Shown: positions 1-5,591 of the stretch, in pieces | Numbering within the stretch: the first letter of the stretch is position 1 | Layout of the letters: every line of letters starts with the position of its first letter | NCBI GenBank assembly: GCA_021804195.1 | Contig: JAJZKJ010000027.1 | Location: 1 to 11,479, forward strand | DNA: 11,479 nt | Direction of reading: 5' to 3' | Source: Acidobacteriota bacterium | Lineage (GTDB): Bacteria > Planctomycetota > Phycisphaerae > WQYP01 > JAJZKJ01 | Translations under genes and position numbers: made by a program | The notes under the pieces: model-generated | Database searches by the model: none | Seen by the model: the letters and a program-made list of their open reading frames with translations, nothing else | What the model was told of the DNA's origin: nothing

Positions 1-55
1 TTTGGAGGAGGTCGCCAAGCATGGCTAGTCGAACATTCACCAACAGCCAAACCGG
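1..55. repeat. 55-bp inverted repeat, outer arm at the window edge
   Basis: This is a perfect reverse complement of 254-308, starting at the first base of the window. It carries a plus-strand copy of the start of the 57-aa gene, which would stop after 14 codons. The true repeat may extend beyond the edge. Confidence 0.95.
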
Positions 56-109
56 GCCGTGGTGACGCTGCCGATACCACTTGATTCTGCCATCCTCAAT
101 CGTTGCCAT
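1..109 (-). CDS. Possible start of a gene running off the left edge
   Basis: An ATG at 109, 5 bases after the stop of the 57-aa gene, opens a frame to the edge, beginning MATIEDGRIKWYRQRHHG. The first 18 residues come from unique sequence and look like a plausible charged N-terminus. The rest comes from the inverted repeat and is antisense to two other genes, so it is doubtful. No clear ribosome binding site is present. If the left end is an assembly fold-back, the true gene continues differently from codon 19. Confidence 0.35.
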   Translation of the reverse strand, partial: MATIEDGRIKWYRQRHHGPVWLLVNVRLAMLGDLLQ

Positions 110-114
110 CGTGA

Positions 115-288
115 CTAAAGGTGATGTGAAATCGCCAGAGCGAGAAGCACGCCGAGACCAACCATAAGGCCGCCTATTGCTCCGAAGATTGCGAAGTGCC
201 AATAGGAAAGGATTGTGGGGCTGGCGTTCACGTTTGGAGCCGCGGTGACGACTCCGGTTTGGCTGTTGGTGAATGTTCGACTAGCCAT
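115..288 (-). CDS. Small membrane protein (57 aa)
   Basis: The protein has a polar N-terminal part (MASRTFTNSQTG, then a short Ala/Asn/Pro region) and one hydrophobic helix at about 33-54 (FAIFGAIGGLMVGLGVLLAL). It ends SHHL. ATG at 288 is chosen because AGGAGG lies 9 bases upstream and it overlaps the previous gene by 8 bases; an upstream in-frame start would lie inside that gene. The first 12 codons and the ribosome binding site are in the 55-bp inverted repeat. Inversion of the enclosed segment would replace the rest of the protein with TGG TGA after GP, truncating it. A virion membrane role is inferred from context. Confidence 0.7.
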   Translation of the reverse strand: MASRTFTNSQTGVVTAAPNVNASPTILSYWHFAIFGAIGGLMVGLGVLLALAISHHL

Positions 289-308
289 GCTTGGCGACCT
301 CCTCCAAA
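254..308. repeat. 55-bp inverted repeat, inner arm
   Basis: This is a perfect reverse complement of bases 1-55. It covers the end of the 78-aa gene, the Shine-Dalgarno site and the first 12 codons of the 57-aa gene. The arms enclose 198 unique bases. Confidence 0.95.
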
Positions 309-517
309 GTGTTGACGAGATGGCGAACCGCGTCCTCGAGTGAGCGTGGGCGCTCCACACCGTCCAGCGCTTTGCGCGCCAGGGCTACGCCCTCTGCCAG
401 CAGTTCGGACACGGTGGACTCGGCCTCTTCGACAAAGCGCTCCGGCTCGTCCTCGACCGCCTCTGCTTTTGGCTCCTCGACCGTCTCTGCGGCTTCGTTC
501 TGGTCTGCTTCTGTCAT
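281..517 (-). CDS. Small acidic helical protein (78 aa)
   Basis: This 78-residue soluble protein of unknown function is strongly acidic over residues 3-45 (ETVEEPKAEAVEDEPERF, then VEEAESTVSELLAEG) and ends in a predicted amphipathic helix (SLEDAVRHLVNTLEEVAKHG). The start is ATG at 517 with AGGA 6 bases upstream. The open frame continues upstream through the neighbouring gene, but that extension is repeat sequence. Its first 28 codons are duplicated in the chimeric gene. Its end overlaps the next gene by 8 bases. The composition recalls the larger glutamate-rich protein at 10817, but I see no clear homology. Confidence 0.7.
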   Translation of the reverse strand: MTEADQNEAAETVEEPKAEAVEDEPERFVEEAESTVSELLAEGVALARKALDGVERPRSLEDAVRHLVNTLEEVAKHG

Positions 518-632
518 AGTGTTTCCTTTCCTAGTTTGAATAACCGAGTTGATGGGCGGCCCATTGGGCGGCCCATATTCCCATGATGGCACCGAAGGCG
601 ACGAGGGCGGCGAGGCCAACTGGCGCGGCCAG
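434..632. repeat. Tandem duplication, copy A (199 bp)
   Basis: This copy is identical to 633-819 apart from an extra 12 bp: TGGGCGGCCCAT occurs twice in a row at 553-564 and 565-576, against once in the other copy. Lack of any substitution means the duplication is recent, kept uniform by recombination, or an assembly product. Confidence 0.95.
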
Positions 633-716
633 AAAGCGCTCCGGCTCGTCCTCGACCGCCTCTGCTTTTGGCTCCTCGACCGTCTCTGCGGCTTCGTTCT
701 GGTCTGCTTCTGTCAT
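531..716 (-). CDS. Chimeric acidic/membrane protein made by the duplication (61 aa)
   Basis: Residues 1-28 (MTEADQNEAAETVEEPKAEA, then VEDEPERF) are identical to the N-terminus of the 78-aa acidic protein. Residues 29-61 are the C-terminal hydrophobic part of the 42-aa membrane protein, with an in-frame duplication of WAAQ/WAAH near the end. It is therefore a fusion created where the two repeat copies join (632/633). It keeps its own AGGAAAGGA ribosome binding site, ATG and TAG. Whether it is expressed or useful is unknown; it would put an acidic tail on a membrane helix. It may be a by-product of duplication or an assembly error. The frame is open upstream, but the ATG at 716 is the natural start. 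Confidence 0.55.
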   Translation of the reverse strand: MTEADQNEAAETVEEPKAEAVEDEPERFLAAPVGLAALVAFGAIMGIWAAQWAAHQLGYSN

Positions 717-819
717 AGTGTTTCCTTTCCTAGTTTGAATAACCGAGTTGATGGGCGGCCCATATTCCCATGATGGCACCGAAGGCGACGAGGGCGGCGA
801 GGCCAACTGGCGCGGCCAG
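633..819. repeat. Tandem duplication, copy B (187 bp)
   Basis: This segment is repeated directly next to itself at 434-632. The two copies are identical base for base except for a 12-bp insertion in the other copy. The unit spans the last 30 codons of the 42-aa membrane gene, the intergenic Shine-Dalgarno region and the first 28 codons of the acidic gene. Confidence 0.95.
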
Positions 820-858
820 TGCAATAAACGCATTCCAGACTATTGCTCCTAACTTCAT
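730..858 (-). CDS. Tiny hydrophobic membrane protein (42 aa)
   Basis: This is a single hydrophobic stretch at about 4-35 (GAIVWNAFIALAAPVGLAAL, then VAFGAIMGIWAA) with a polar end, HQLGYSN. The ATG at 858 overlaps the stop of the holin-like gene. The last 30 codons lie inside a tandem duplication: the same C-terminal sequence, with a 4-residue insertion, ends the chimeric gene downstream. This copy is the intact parent, because its N-terminus (MKLGAIVWNA) is unique. Function is unknown; a virion membrane or lysis accessory protein is possible. Confidence 0.7.
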   Translation of the reverse strand: MKLGAIVWNAFIALAAPVGLAALVAFGAIMGIWAAHQLGYSN

Positions 859-1055
859 GGCTTTGTAGCCTTGTTGGCATTGGATCCGCTGGTAGCTACC
901 GCGTGGGCGATGGCGAACGCGGAGCCTATGCCAGCAATGAGAGCATACTCCTCACCGCTCGAGAGCGTGACGCCCGCGCCGTGTGCGATCACAAACGCAG
1001 CCGATACGAGGGATACCCAAAAACTGGGCATCCTTAGAAACTCCGGAATCTTCAT
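855..1055 (-). CDS. Small two-pass membrane protein, holin-like
   Basis: This 66-residue protein has hydrophobic helices at about 10-28 (PSFWVSLVSAAFVIAHGAG) and about 36-56 (YALIAGIGSAFAIAHAVAT), a short loop holding LSSGEE, and a Lys-containing tail. Size and topology are those of many small phage holins, which would release a murein hydrolase or collapse the membrane at lysis. The same features suit a structural virion membrane protein, so the role is open. The frame is open further upstream, but ATG at 1055 is preferred because it overlaps the previous stop (ATGA) and has GGAG and AGG just upstream. The stop overlaps the next ATG. Confidence 0.75.
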   Translation of the reverse strand: MKIPEFLRMPSFWVSLVSAAFVIAHGAGVTLSSGEEYALIAGIGSAFAIAHAVATSGSNANKATKP

Positions 1056-1228
1056 AACCTCGCTCCTTTGATAATTGCCATGCTGCGCTTCCGCCATTCG
1101 CGGCGGAGCCGTTCGAAAATCCAGAATACCACGGCAGTAGCCAGGGCGCCCAGCACCCCGCCAATAATGGCAGCGTGGACGCGACTGACGCCCATCGTCG
1201 AGTTGAGAAGATCGAATGGAAAGATCAT
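1052..1228 (-). CDS. Small single-pass membrane protein with basic tail (58 aa)
   Basis: Residues 17-38 form one hydrophobic helix (VHAAIIGGVLGALATAVVFW). It is followed at once by a strongly basic amphipathic segment (FERLRREWRKR) that would stay inside the cytoplasm or face DNA. The start is ATG at 1228, with AGGAG about 11 bases upstream in the end of the spike gene. The ATG overlapping the spike stop gives only four codons, so it is not the start. The stop overlaps the next ATG (ATGA). A small holin-like protein or virion membrane protein is possible; no family was recognised. Confidence 0.7.
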   Translation of the reverse strand: MIFPFDLLNSTMGVSRVHAAIIGGVLGALATAVVFWIFERLRREWRKRSMAIIKGARL

Positions 1229-1235
1229 GGCGTGT

Positions 1236-2039
1236 TCATTCTCCTCTCACAGATGCTGTGCCTATCGTTGCCGTACCGGTAATCGTCAGAGACCAATACC
1301 AGCCTGCCGGGACAATGAGTGTTAAGTTGTCTGTGCCGATGGCGCCAGTAGCGGCACCACCCCACGCACCCGGTGCTGAGGTTGGTCCTAACGCAAACTG
1401 CCATGTTCCCGCGGCTGACCAGCTTACAGGCACCGTGATCACAATGTTGTATGCGTTGGTATTCTGATAGACAGTCCCCGATACCACGGCCTGAGTGGTT
1501 GGTGCTGCGGGTTGGGTTGCCAGTGATCCGGAAGTGTCTCCCAGTTTGGCGACAGACATCCATGTTTGGGGTTCGCCATTTAATGGCTGGGCCGCACCGC
1601 TGTACTGCTCAGTCTGTAGCGTTATCTTGTCTCCTGCGGCAAGTAATACCATTGCAGAGACTCCTTTACCGTTGTAACTTGAAGACATGGTAAAGTTTCC
1701 CGACAGTGAAATTTGGGTCCCATTATTAAGAATAGCTACGAACGCATTTGAAGAGGTACCTGGCGAAATGGCACCATTTTTGTATTGCAGATTTGCGATT
1801 ATCACGTAGTATCCTGCAGACGGCGCTGTGTACGTGTACGTGCTTACGTCAAAATTCCCCTGGGGATCAAAGTCAACCGTGTCCAACACGACAGTGGTTG
1901 CTGTAGCACTTGCTATCGACTGCGCAGTAGCCGCAGCCTGGTAAACCCGCGTGACGGTGCCAAACATCGGTGCGGGTGCACCTGGAGCGCCAGCAGCACC
2001 TGCTGGTCCTACAGGAGCAGGAGAAAGTATCGTACCCAA
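1236..2039 (-). CDS. Collagen-like / C1q-like trimeric spike candidate
   Basis: This 267-residue protein has three parts. Residues 11-22 hold four Gly-X-Y triplets (GPAGAAGAPGAP), a short collagen-like stalk. Residues 28-166 resemble a C1q/TNF-like jelly-roll: FDVSTYTYTAPSAGYYVI with the usual Pro-x-x-Gly-x-Tyr element, a central NAFVAILNNG strand, AAGDKITLQTEQYSG, and the closing MSVAKLG. Residues 180-267 are another beta domain, ending ITGTATIGTASVRGE. A collagen-like stalk with a TNF-like head is the architecture of PRD1 spike protein P5, so a trimeric vertex spike or receptor binder is likely. The start is TTG with GGAGGG 6 bases upstream. Part of the C1q coding region is clearly AT-richer than other genes here, as often seen in exchanged host-recognition modules. 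Confidence 0.8.
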   Translation of the reverse strand: MGTILSPAPVGPAGAAGAPGAPAPMFGTVTRVYQAAATAQSIASATATTVVLDTVDFDPQGNFDVSTYTYTAPSAGYYVIIANLQYKNGAISPGTSSNAFVAILNNGTQISLSGNFTMSSSYNGKGVSAMVLLAAGDKITLQTEQYSGAAQPLNGEPQTWMSVAKLGDTSGSLATQPAAPTTQAVVSGTVYQNTNAYNIVITVPVSWSAAGTWQFALGPTSAPGAWGGAATGAIGTDNLTLIVPAGWYWSLTITGTATIGTASVRGE

Positions 2040-2041
2040 TG

Positions 2042-3430
2042 TTATCCCTCCACCATTGCGGACACATATACCTGGCTAGCTGTTCCAGCAGTGACGATTA
2101 CGTCAATGGTGTCACCGCCGACGCAGGCAAAGGTGACAGGCGTGATTGTATAACTTCCTACCGCCTCACTGGTCAGGGGAAGCAGTGTAAAGGTTTGCGC
2201 TCCTGTGGCATCGGTGCTGGTAGCTGTGATGGTGACATCTGTAGCAGCAGTGACCACGCGGAAGTACACATATGCCGTGTACAGACCAGATCCAGACGGT
2301 GTAACAGACAACACTGTGGTTGCAGTGGTCGTTGCGATCTCTGTTTCATATGTGCTTCCCAGGGTGCCCTTCACGTTCAGGTTGCCGTTCGACACAGGCA
2401 GCACCGCACCGCCAGCAGTGATGTTGAGAGGGCCAGTCGCGTTGTTGATAGACGTAACCGCAAAGGCCTTGCCTACACCGTTCGTGGAGCTGCCGGACAT
2501 CGGAGACACGATTCCCGATACGATCACGTCTGCATTTCCGGAGCTGAGGTATCCATAAACACCCATCGGTCGTCCATTTCCCGAGGAATCATCCTCAATG
2601 GCAGGTTCCCACTGCCAGGTATTCTCAGGCACTGCAATTCCGGTGCCGGGCGCAAGCGACGATGCGCTGCCGACATACCAATGTGCGAGCTGCGTCAATC
2701 CGCCATTGTCGAGGTGCCAGAGTCCCAGGGTGTCCTGGTCGGCGTTAAACGGTTCCTGCGGCACTGGACAGGTAAGACCGACGTATCTCGCAATCGTGGA
2801 TAAACGGATCTCGTCCAGCGTTATCGTTGGATTGGATGTCGAACTCGTGTATTGTGAGTTGCTGGCAAGCATCATGCCAGCAGGAATTGTGTACGGCGGT
2901 TTTGTTGCCAGCAGTGTTCCGCCGTTGTACACCCTGGTGCTGAGCCCATCACAGGTTATCGCAAGCCATGTTGCAGGTAGCGGAGTTGGGAAACTCGCTG
3001 GCAGGTCAACTGTGCTGCCGTCCGGAAAAACCACCGCAAGCGTTTGGGCGGACCCGACAACAGAGCAGTACATTCCCAAATAAGGCGTCGTGCCAGCCGG
3101 TTGCGGCGTTGCCACTCCTGCAGGGTTTTGCCAGAAGCCCATGCTGGTGAGCACCGCCGGGGCGTAGTACGCAAATTCCAGTGTCCACTCTGACAGTTCT
3201 GGCAGATCAGGCAACGTGGATAGACCAAAGTCTTCGGAAGCGTCCGCGCCGTTCGCAACCACAGCAAGTCCAAATCCGGTTGTAGTAAAGAGCGCAGTTC
3301 CCAGCGCGTGTATGTGGTCAGCGGACGCCACGAGATAGGACTCGCCCGCGGCCGCGCTGGATCCCACAAACTCCACGCCTATCTGATTAGATTGGCGCGC
3401 GTGAATTGTGGGTGGATTGGTTATTGGCAT
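2042..3430 (-). CDS. LamG-like spike / receptor-binding protein candidate
   Basis: This 462-residue, almost wholly beta protein has no membrane segment. Residues 1-70 include a short collar-like start with ADHIHALGTALF. Residues 70-245 resemble a LamG/concanavalin A-like jelly-roll: LSEWTLEFAYYAP (79-91), TWLAITCDGLSTRVYNGGT (154-172), TITLDEIRLSTIARY (202-216) and the closing TLGLWHLDN (234-242). Such domains often bind carbohydrate. Residues 310-462 form a second beta region with SGLYTAYVYFRV and a GDTIDVIVTAG end. It ends in VEG, whose codons serve as Shine-Dalgarno site for the next gene. In context it is probably a vertex spike or receptor-binding protein. No catalytic site is seen. Confidence 0.78.
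   Translation of the reverse strand: MPITNPPTIHARQSNQIGVEFVGSSAAAGESYLVASADHIHALGTALFTTTGFGLAVVANGADASEDFGLSTLPDLPELSEWTLEFAYYAPAVLTSMGFWQNPAGVATPQPAGTTPYLGMYCSVVGSAQTLAVVFPDGSTVDLPASFPTPLPATWLAITCDGLSTRVYNGGTLLATKPPYTIPAGMMLASNSQYTSSTSNPTITLDEIRLSTIARYVGLTCPVPQEPFNADQDTLGLWHLDNGGLTQLAHWYVGSASSLAPGTGIAVPENTWQWEPAIEDDSSGNGRPMGVYGYLSSGNADVIVSGIVSPMSGSSTNGVGKAFAVTSINNATGPLNITAGGAVLPVSNGNLNVKGTLGSTYETEIATTTATTVLSVTPSGSGLYTAYVYFRVVTAATDVTITATSTDATGAQTFTLLPLTSEAVGSYTITPVTFACVGGDTIDVIVTAGTASQVYVSAMVEG
2046..2051 (-). promoter_or_regulatory. Shine-Dalgarno site that decides a TTG start
   Basis: GGAGGG lies 6 bases before TTG at 2039, with the stop of the LamG-like gene between them. There is no ATG or GTG at suitable distance, so it supports the unusual TTG start of the next gene. 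Confidence 0.65.
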
Positions 3431-3795
3431 TAGCTGTTTACCTGCTCCACGTCGGCGTCAAGTTCGGTAACGCGGAGTACCTGCGGCGCGGTCGCCGTCG
3501 GATCCGCGGTCGCCCACATGCGCCCGGTGAATCCCTCCAGCTCGGCGACAGCGCCAGGCAGGAGGACGGTTCCCTGTCCCCACGGCGACTTGGGGCCAGT
3601 AAGTTCGATATTGTATGTATTATTCGGATCTGCCTGGATCGAATAGAGGCCGCGCTGGTCGCGCGCGCTAAGGACCGGCGTGTTGCCGGTTCCGTCCACA
3701 TATGCTGGAACCTGAACCGCTGATGGCAACCAGTCGCCCCTGTACTTGTGCCGAACCTGTCGAGTGATCTGCACCGATGGCGCTGTCGTTCCCAT
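3430..3795 (-). CDS. Beta-rich 121-aa protein, penton candidate
   Basis: This soluble protein has many short beta-prone segments (PSVQITRQV, SAVQVPAYV, TYNIELTG, GTVLLPGAVAEL, QVLRVTELD) and no membrane segment or known motif. I do not recognise the family from sequence. Its length is close to the PRD1 penton protein P31 (126 residues, a single jelly-roll), and as in PRD1 it lies directly before spike-like genes, so a vertex/penton role is plausible but unproven. The ATG overlaps the lysozyme stop (TAATG) and has AGGAG 7 bases upstream. Its own stop overlaps the next ATG in the same way. Confidence 0.72.
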   Translation of the reverse strand: MGTTAPSVQITRQVRHKYRGDWLPSAVQVPAYVDGTGNTPVLSARDQRGLYSIQADPNNTYNIELTGPKSPWGQGTVLLPGAVAELEGFTGRMWATADPTATAPQVLRVTELDADVEQVNS

Positions 3796-4487
3796 TACGC
3801 TGCTCCTATTGCTTGCGCCGCGGCCAGCGAATGGCTCACAACCGGAATTCGACGAGCCATTGGCCTCGACATGATGATAATACCAATAACGATAAGTGCG
3901 AAGCCGAAGAGGGCGATACCTACACGGAAAAGACCTGCGGCTCCTATTCCGGTTAGGTTGAAGATGCCGCCGTTGGGATTGAGCGAGTTATTAAGCGCCA
4001 TCAGGATCTTGGTGGTGGCGCTCGCGGAGGCGCTCGAGGTCTTGGTAGAGGTCTTGGACGACATCGACGACGTTCCCTTGGTGCTGCCAGTGGGAAGGCC
4101 GACCTTGTACCCGGACTTCGCCAGGCTCGTCACGGCCGCGGTCGCTGTCGGTAGGTTGGCCTTGGCGGCGCCATTCTGCCACGTTGACCAGGGATTCCAG
4201 TTAGTGCCGCCATTGCTGATTTGATAGGCTGCTGCGGCATTCTGAGCGGGGTTATACGCCATCGCGTTTGTCACCGAGGGGTGCCAGTAGCTGTTTATCT
4301 GCCAGAGGCCGCGGTCCACGCTGCCGGGCGCGTCTTGGAGGTAAGCAGCGCTGTTGCCGCTGGACTCCGCCATAGCCACGGCGACGGCGTTGATCAATCC
4401 CTCTCCGCGAAAGCCAGCGTTGTACGCCAACTGCGCTAACTGCACCGGAGTGTAAAGTTTGTTTGGATAGGCGGAATTGATCGCCAT
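3795..4487 (-). CDS. Lysozyme-like (transglycosylase) protein with C-terminal membrane anchor
   Basis: This 230-residue enzyme probably cuts peptidoglycan glycan strands during entry or release. Residues 10-105 fit a lysozyme-like/SLT-type fold: AMAESSGNSAA (38-48) holds the likely catalytic glutamate E41, DRGLWQINS (58-66) matches the conserved GLWQI element, and NPAQNAAAAYQI (79-90) with NWNPWSTW (96-103) matches the later helix and aromatic part. A Thr/Ser-rich linker follows, then a membrane helix at about 186-206 (LFRVGIALFGFALIVIGIII) and a short basic tail. There is no signal peptide. The membrane anchor suggests a virion-membrane enzyme like PRD1 P7 rather than a free endolysin. Its stop overlaps the next start (TAATG). 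Confidence 0.85.
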   Translation of the reverse strand: MAINSAYPNKLYTPVQLAQLAYNAGFRGEGLINAVAVAMAESSGNSAAYLQDAPGSVDRGLWQINSYWHPSVTNAMAYNPAQNAAAAYQISNGGTNWNPWSTWQNGAAKANLPTATAAVTSLAKSGYKVGLPTGSTKGTSSMSSKTSTKTSSASASATTKILMALNNSLNPNGGIFNLTGIGAAGLFRVGIALFGFALIVIGIIIMSRPMARRIPVVSHSLAAAQAIGAA

Positions 4488-4488
4488 A

Positions 4489-5118
4489 CTATCCGTTCTT
4501 TTTGATGAACTCGGGAGACTTTGAAAAGTTGGCGAATACAGGCGCTATGTTTCCGTGGTCAGCCGCTATCAGGCTGCCCCAATGGCTCAGGCCGGTTGCG
4601 CCTGCCTTCCGATGCAGGTAACTGTGATACCAGCTCTGGATGATGGCCTCGGGACTGTTTTTGATGCCATTGAGCGCAACGCCCAATCCCTGAGATTGAG
4701 CAACGCTGTTCCAGTGTGCGAGGGAGGATGCCGACAAACTCCGGTAAAGGCTGCTCTGCGCCTGCGCCTGCAACTGCGCGGCATAGGTCGGAGTATAGGT
4801 CGTGCCAGTCGGCGTCTTTACCGTTGTGGTCGGGGGATTGACCGGGACTGTCTTACTGATTGGGCTGGTGGGAGCCGGGCCGCTGCTGGTCACGCGCCGC
4901 GAGCGCCGGTTAACCGTCACGTAAACCGTGGGCGCCTTGCTGCTGCCGGTTGAGGTCGGAACCATGATTTGCTGTGGCATTGCGCCGGACGAGGAGGATG
5001 AAGAGGACGATTTGCCCTTGCTAAGAAACATGTACACGACCAGGAACGCGAGCGTTCCACCCCCAATAATGAGAATCACGGTTCGGTGGTCGTGCCACAT
5101 CTCCTCAAAGTTCGTCAT
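4489..5118 (-). CDS. Membrane-anchored protein with DUF4214-like repeats
   Basis: This 209-residue protein has a single N-terminal membrane segment at about 13-33 (TVILIIGGGTLAFLVVYMFL), an eight-serine run at 37-44, and a Ser/Thr/Pro-rich linker to about 115. The C-terminal part (about 118-209) holds two similar helical units. Each has an aromatic start, a Leu-x-His-Trp core and a turn (SLAHWNS at 135-141; GLSHWGS at 176-182), and the second ends in SPEF. This resembles the DUF4214 family of repeats, common in bacterial surface and secreted proteins. An anchor, flexible stalk and end domain suggest a protein reaching from the viral membrane outward, or a host-envelope-interacting part. It ends just before the lysozyme-like gene, also membrane-anchored, so a shared entry role is plausible. 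Confidence 0.75.
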   Translation of the reverse strand: MTNFEEMWHDHRTVILIIGGGTLAFLVVYMFLSKGKSSSSSSSSGAMPQQIMVPTSTGSSKAPTVYVTVNRRSRRVTSSGPAPTSPISKTVPVNPPTTTVKTPTGTTYTPTYAAQLQAQAQSSLYRSLSASSLAHWNSVAQSQGLGVALNGIKNSPEAIIQSWYHSYLHRKAGATGLSHWGSLIAADHGNIAPVFANFSKSPEFIKKNG

Positions 5119-5411
5119 TTCCAGACCTGCACGCCTGCGCTAGGCAGACTAACTTGTGCTGGATTGGAGCCAGCGGAGGGAGTGACCTGCGTCTGCCGCG
5201 CTGCGGTGGGCGATGACTGCCGCACGATGACGGTGCGCAGCGATGGTTCGGCGTAGAAGTACAGAAGGCGCTTTGGGTTAAGGATGGGTGCGCTTTGGCG
5301 TACGATCTCGTCCCTGTTGCGTGACGTGGATCCATAATTCGCAGGGTGCCGACGCACGACGACGGGAACATCTCCCTTGATGCTTTGCGCGATTTGCGCG
5401 CGGAGGTTCAT
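5115..5411 (-). CDS. Hypothetical basic 98-aa protein of the virion block
   Basis: I do not recognise this 98-residue protein. It is soluble and rich in Arg and Ser. A probably folded N-terminal half has a VPVVVRR strand and the motif RLLYFYAEPSLRTVIVRQ (48-65). The C-terminal part from about 66 is Ser/Pro/Gln/Thr-rich and probably extended. There is no membrane segment. It lies between small membrane proteins and the anchored DUF4214-like protein, and its stop overlaps the next ATG (ATGA). A capsid-to-membrane or vertex linker would fit the context, but the sequence does not show this. Confidence 0.7.
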   Translation of the reverse strand: MNLRAQIAQSIKGDVPVVVRRHPANYGSTSRNRDEIVRQSAPILNPKRLLYFYAEPSLRTVIVRQSSPTAARQTQVTPSAGSNPAQVSLPSAGVQVWK

Positions 5412-5413
5412 GG

Positions 5414-5590
5414 TCAGGCTGCCGTTCCAGCCTTGCCGACGAACAGTGTCTTTACGATGTTACCTATCCCGGTAAAGAACGCCCCCAGGATGCCTGTGGA
5501 TGCGTTTCCGTGCTGCAACATTTGAAAGATGATGCTCGCCAGGATGACTCCGGTGATGCCGGATGCGATAAGACCGATGATGCCTGTCAT
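5414..5590 (-). CDS. Small hydrophobic protein (58 aa)
   Basis: Residues 1-24 form a hydrophobic segment (MTGIIGLIASGITGVILASI and on). A second Gly- and Phe-rich hydrophobic or amphipathic segment covers about 32-50 (GILGAFFTGIGNIVKTLF), and the end is short and basic. The start has GGAGGG followed by 4 bases, and this site spans the stop of the gene before it. It ends 2 bases before the next ATG. Gly-rich paired helices suit a membrane-packing or membrane-shaping role in the virion, which is inference. Confidence 0.75.
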   Translation of the reverse strand: MTGIIGLIASGITGVILASIIFQMLQHGNASTGILGAFFTGIGNIVKTLFVGKAGTAA

Positions 5591-5591
5591 G

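Noticed and set aside
517..833. Upstream extensions of the two MTEADQ-starting proteins
   Set aside because: The extra residues are out-of-frame translation of the neighbouring membrane gene and intergenic DNA. The ATG at 716 and the ATG at 517 each have their own ribosome binding site.
1229..1239. ATG overlapping the spike-gene stop as a coupled start
   Set aside because: It reads only four codons before a stop. The next ATG at 1228 opens the real 58-codon frame.
1970..2803. Plus-strand open frame (277 codons) opposite the spike genes
   Set aside because: Its Cys/Arg/Ser-rich, low-plausibility translation mirrors the LamG-like gene, and every supported gene is on the minus strand.
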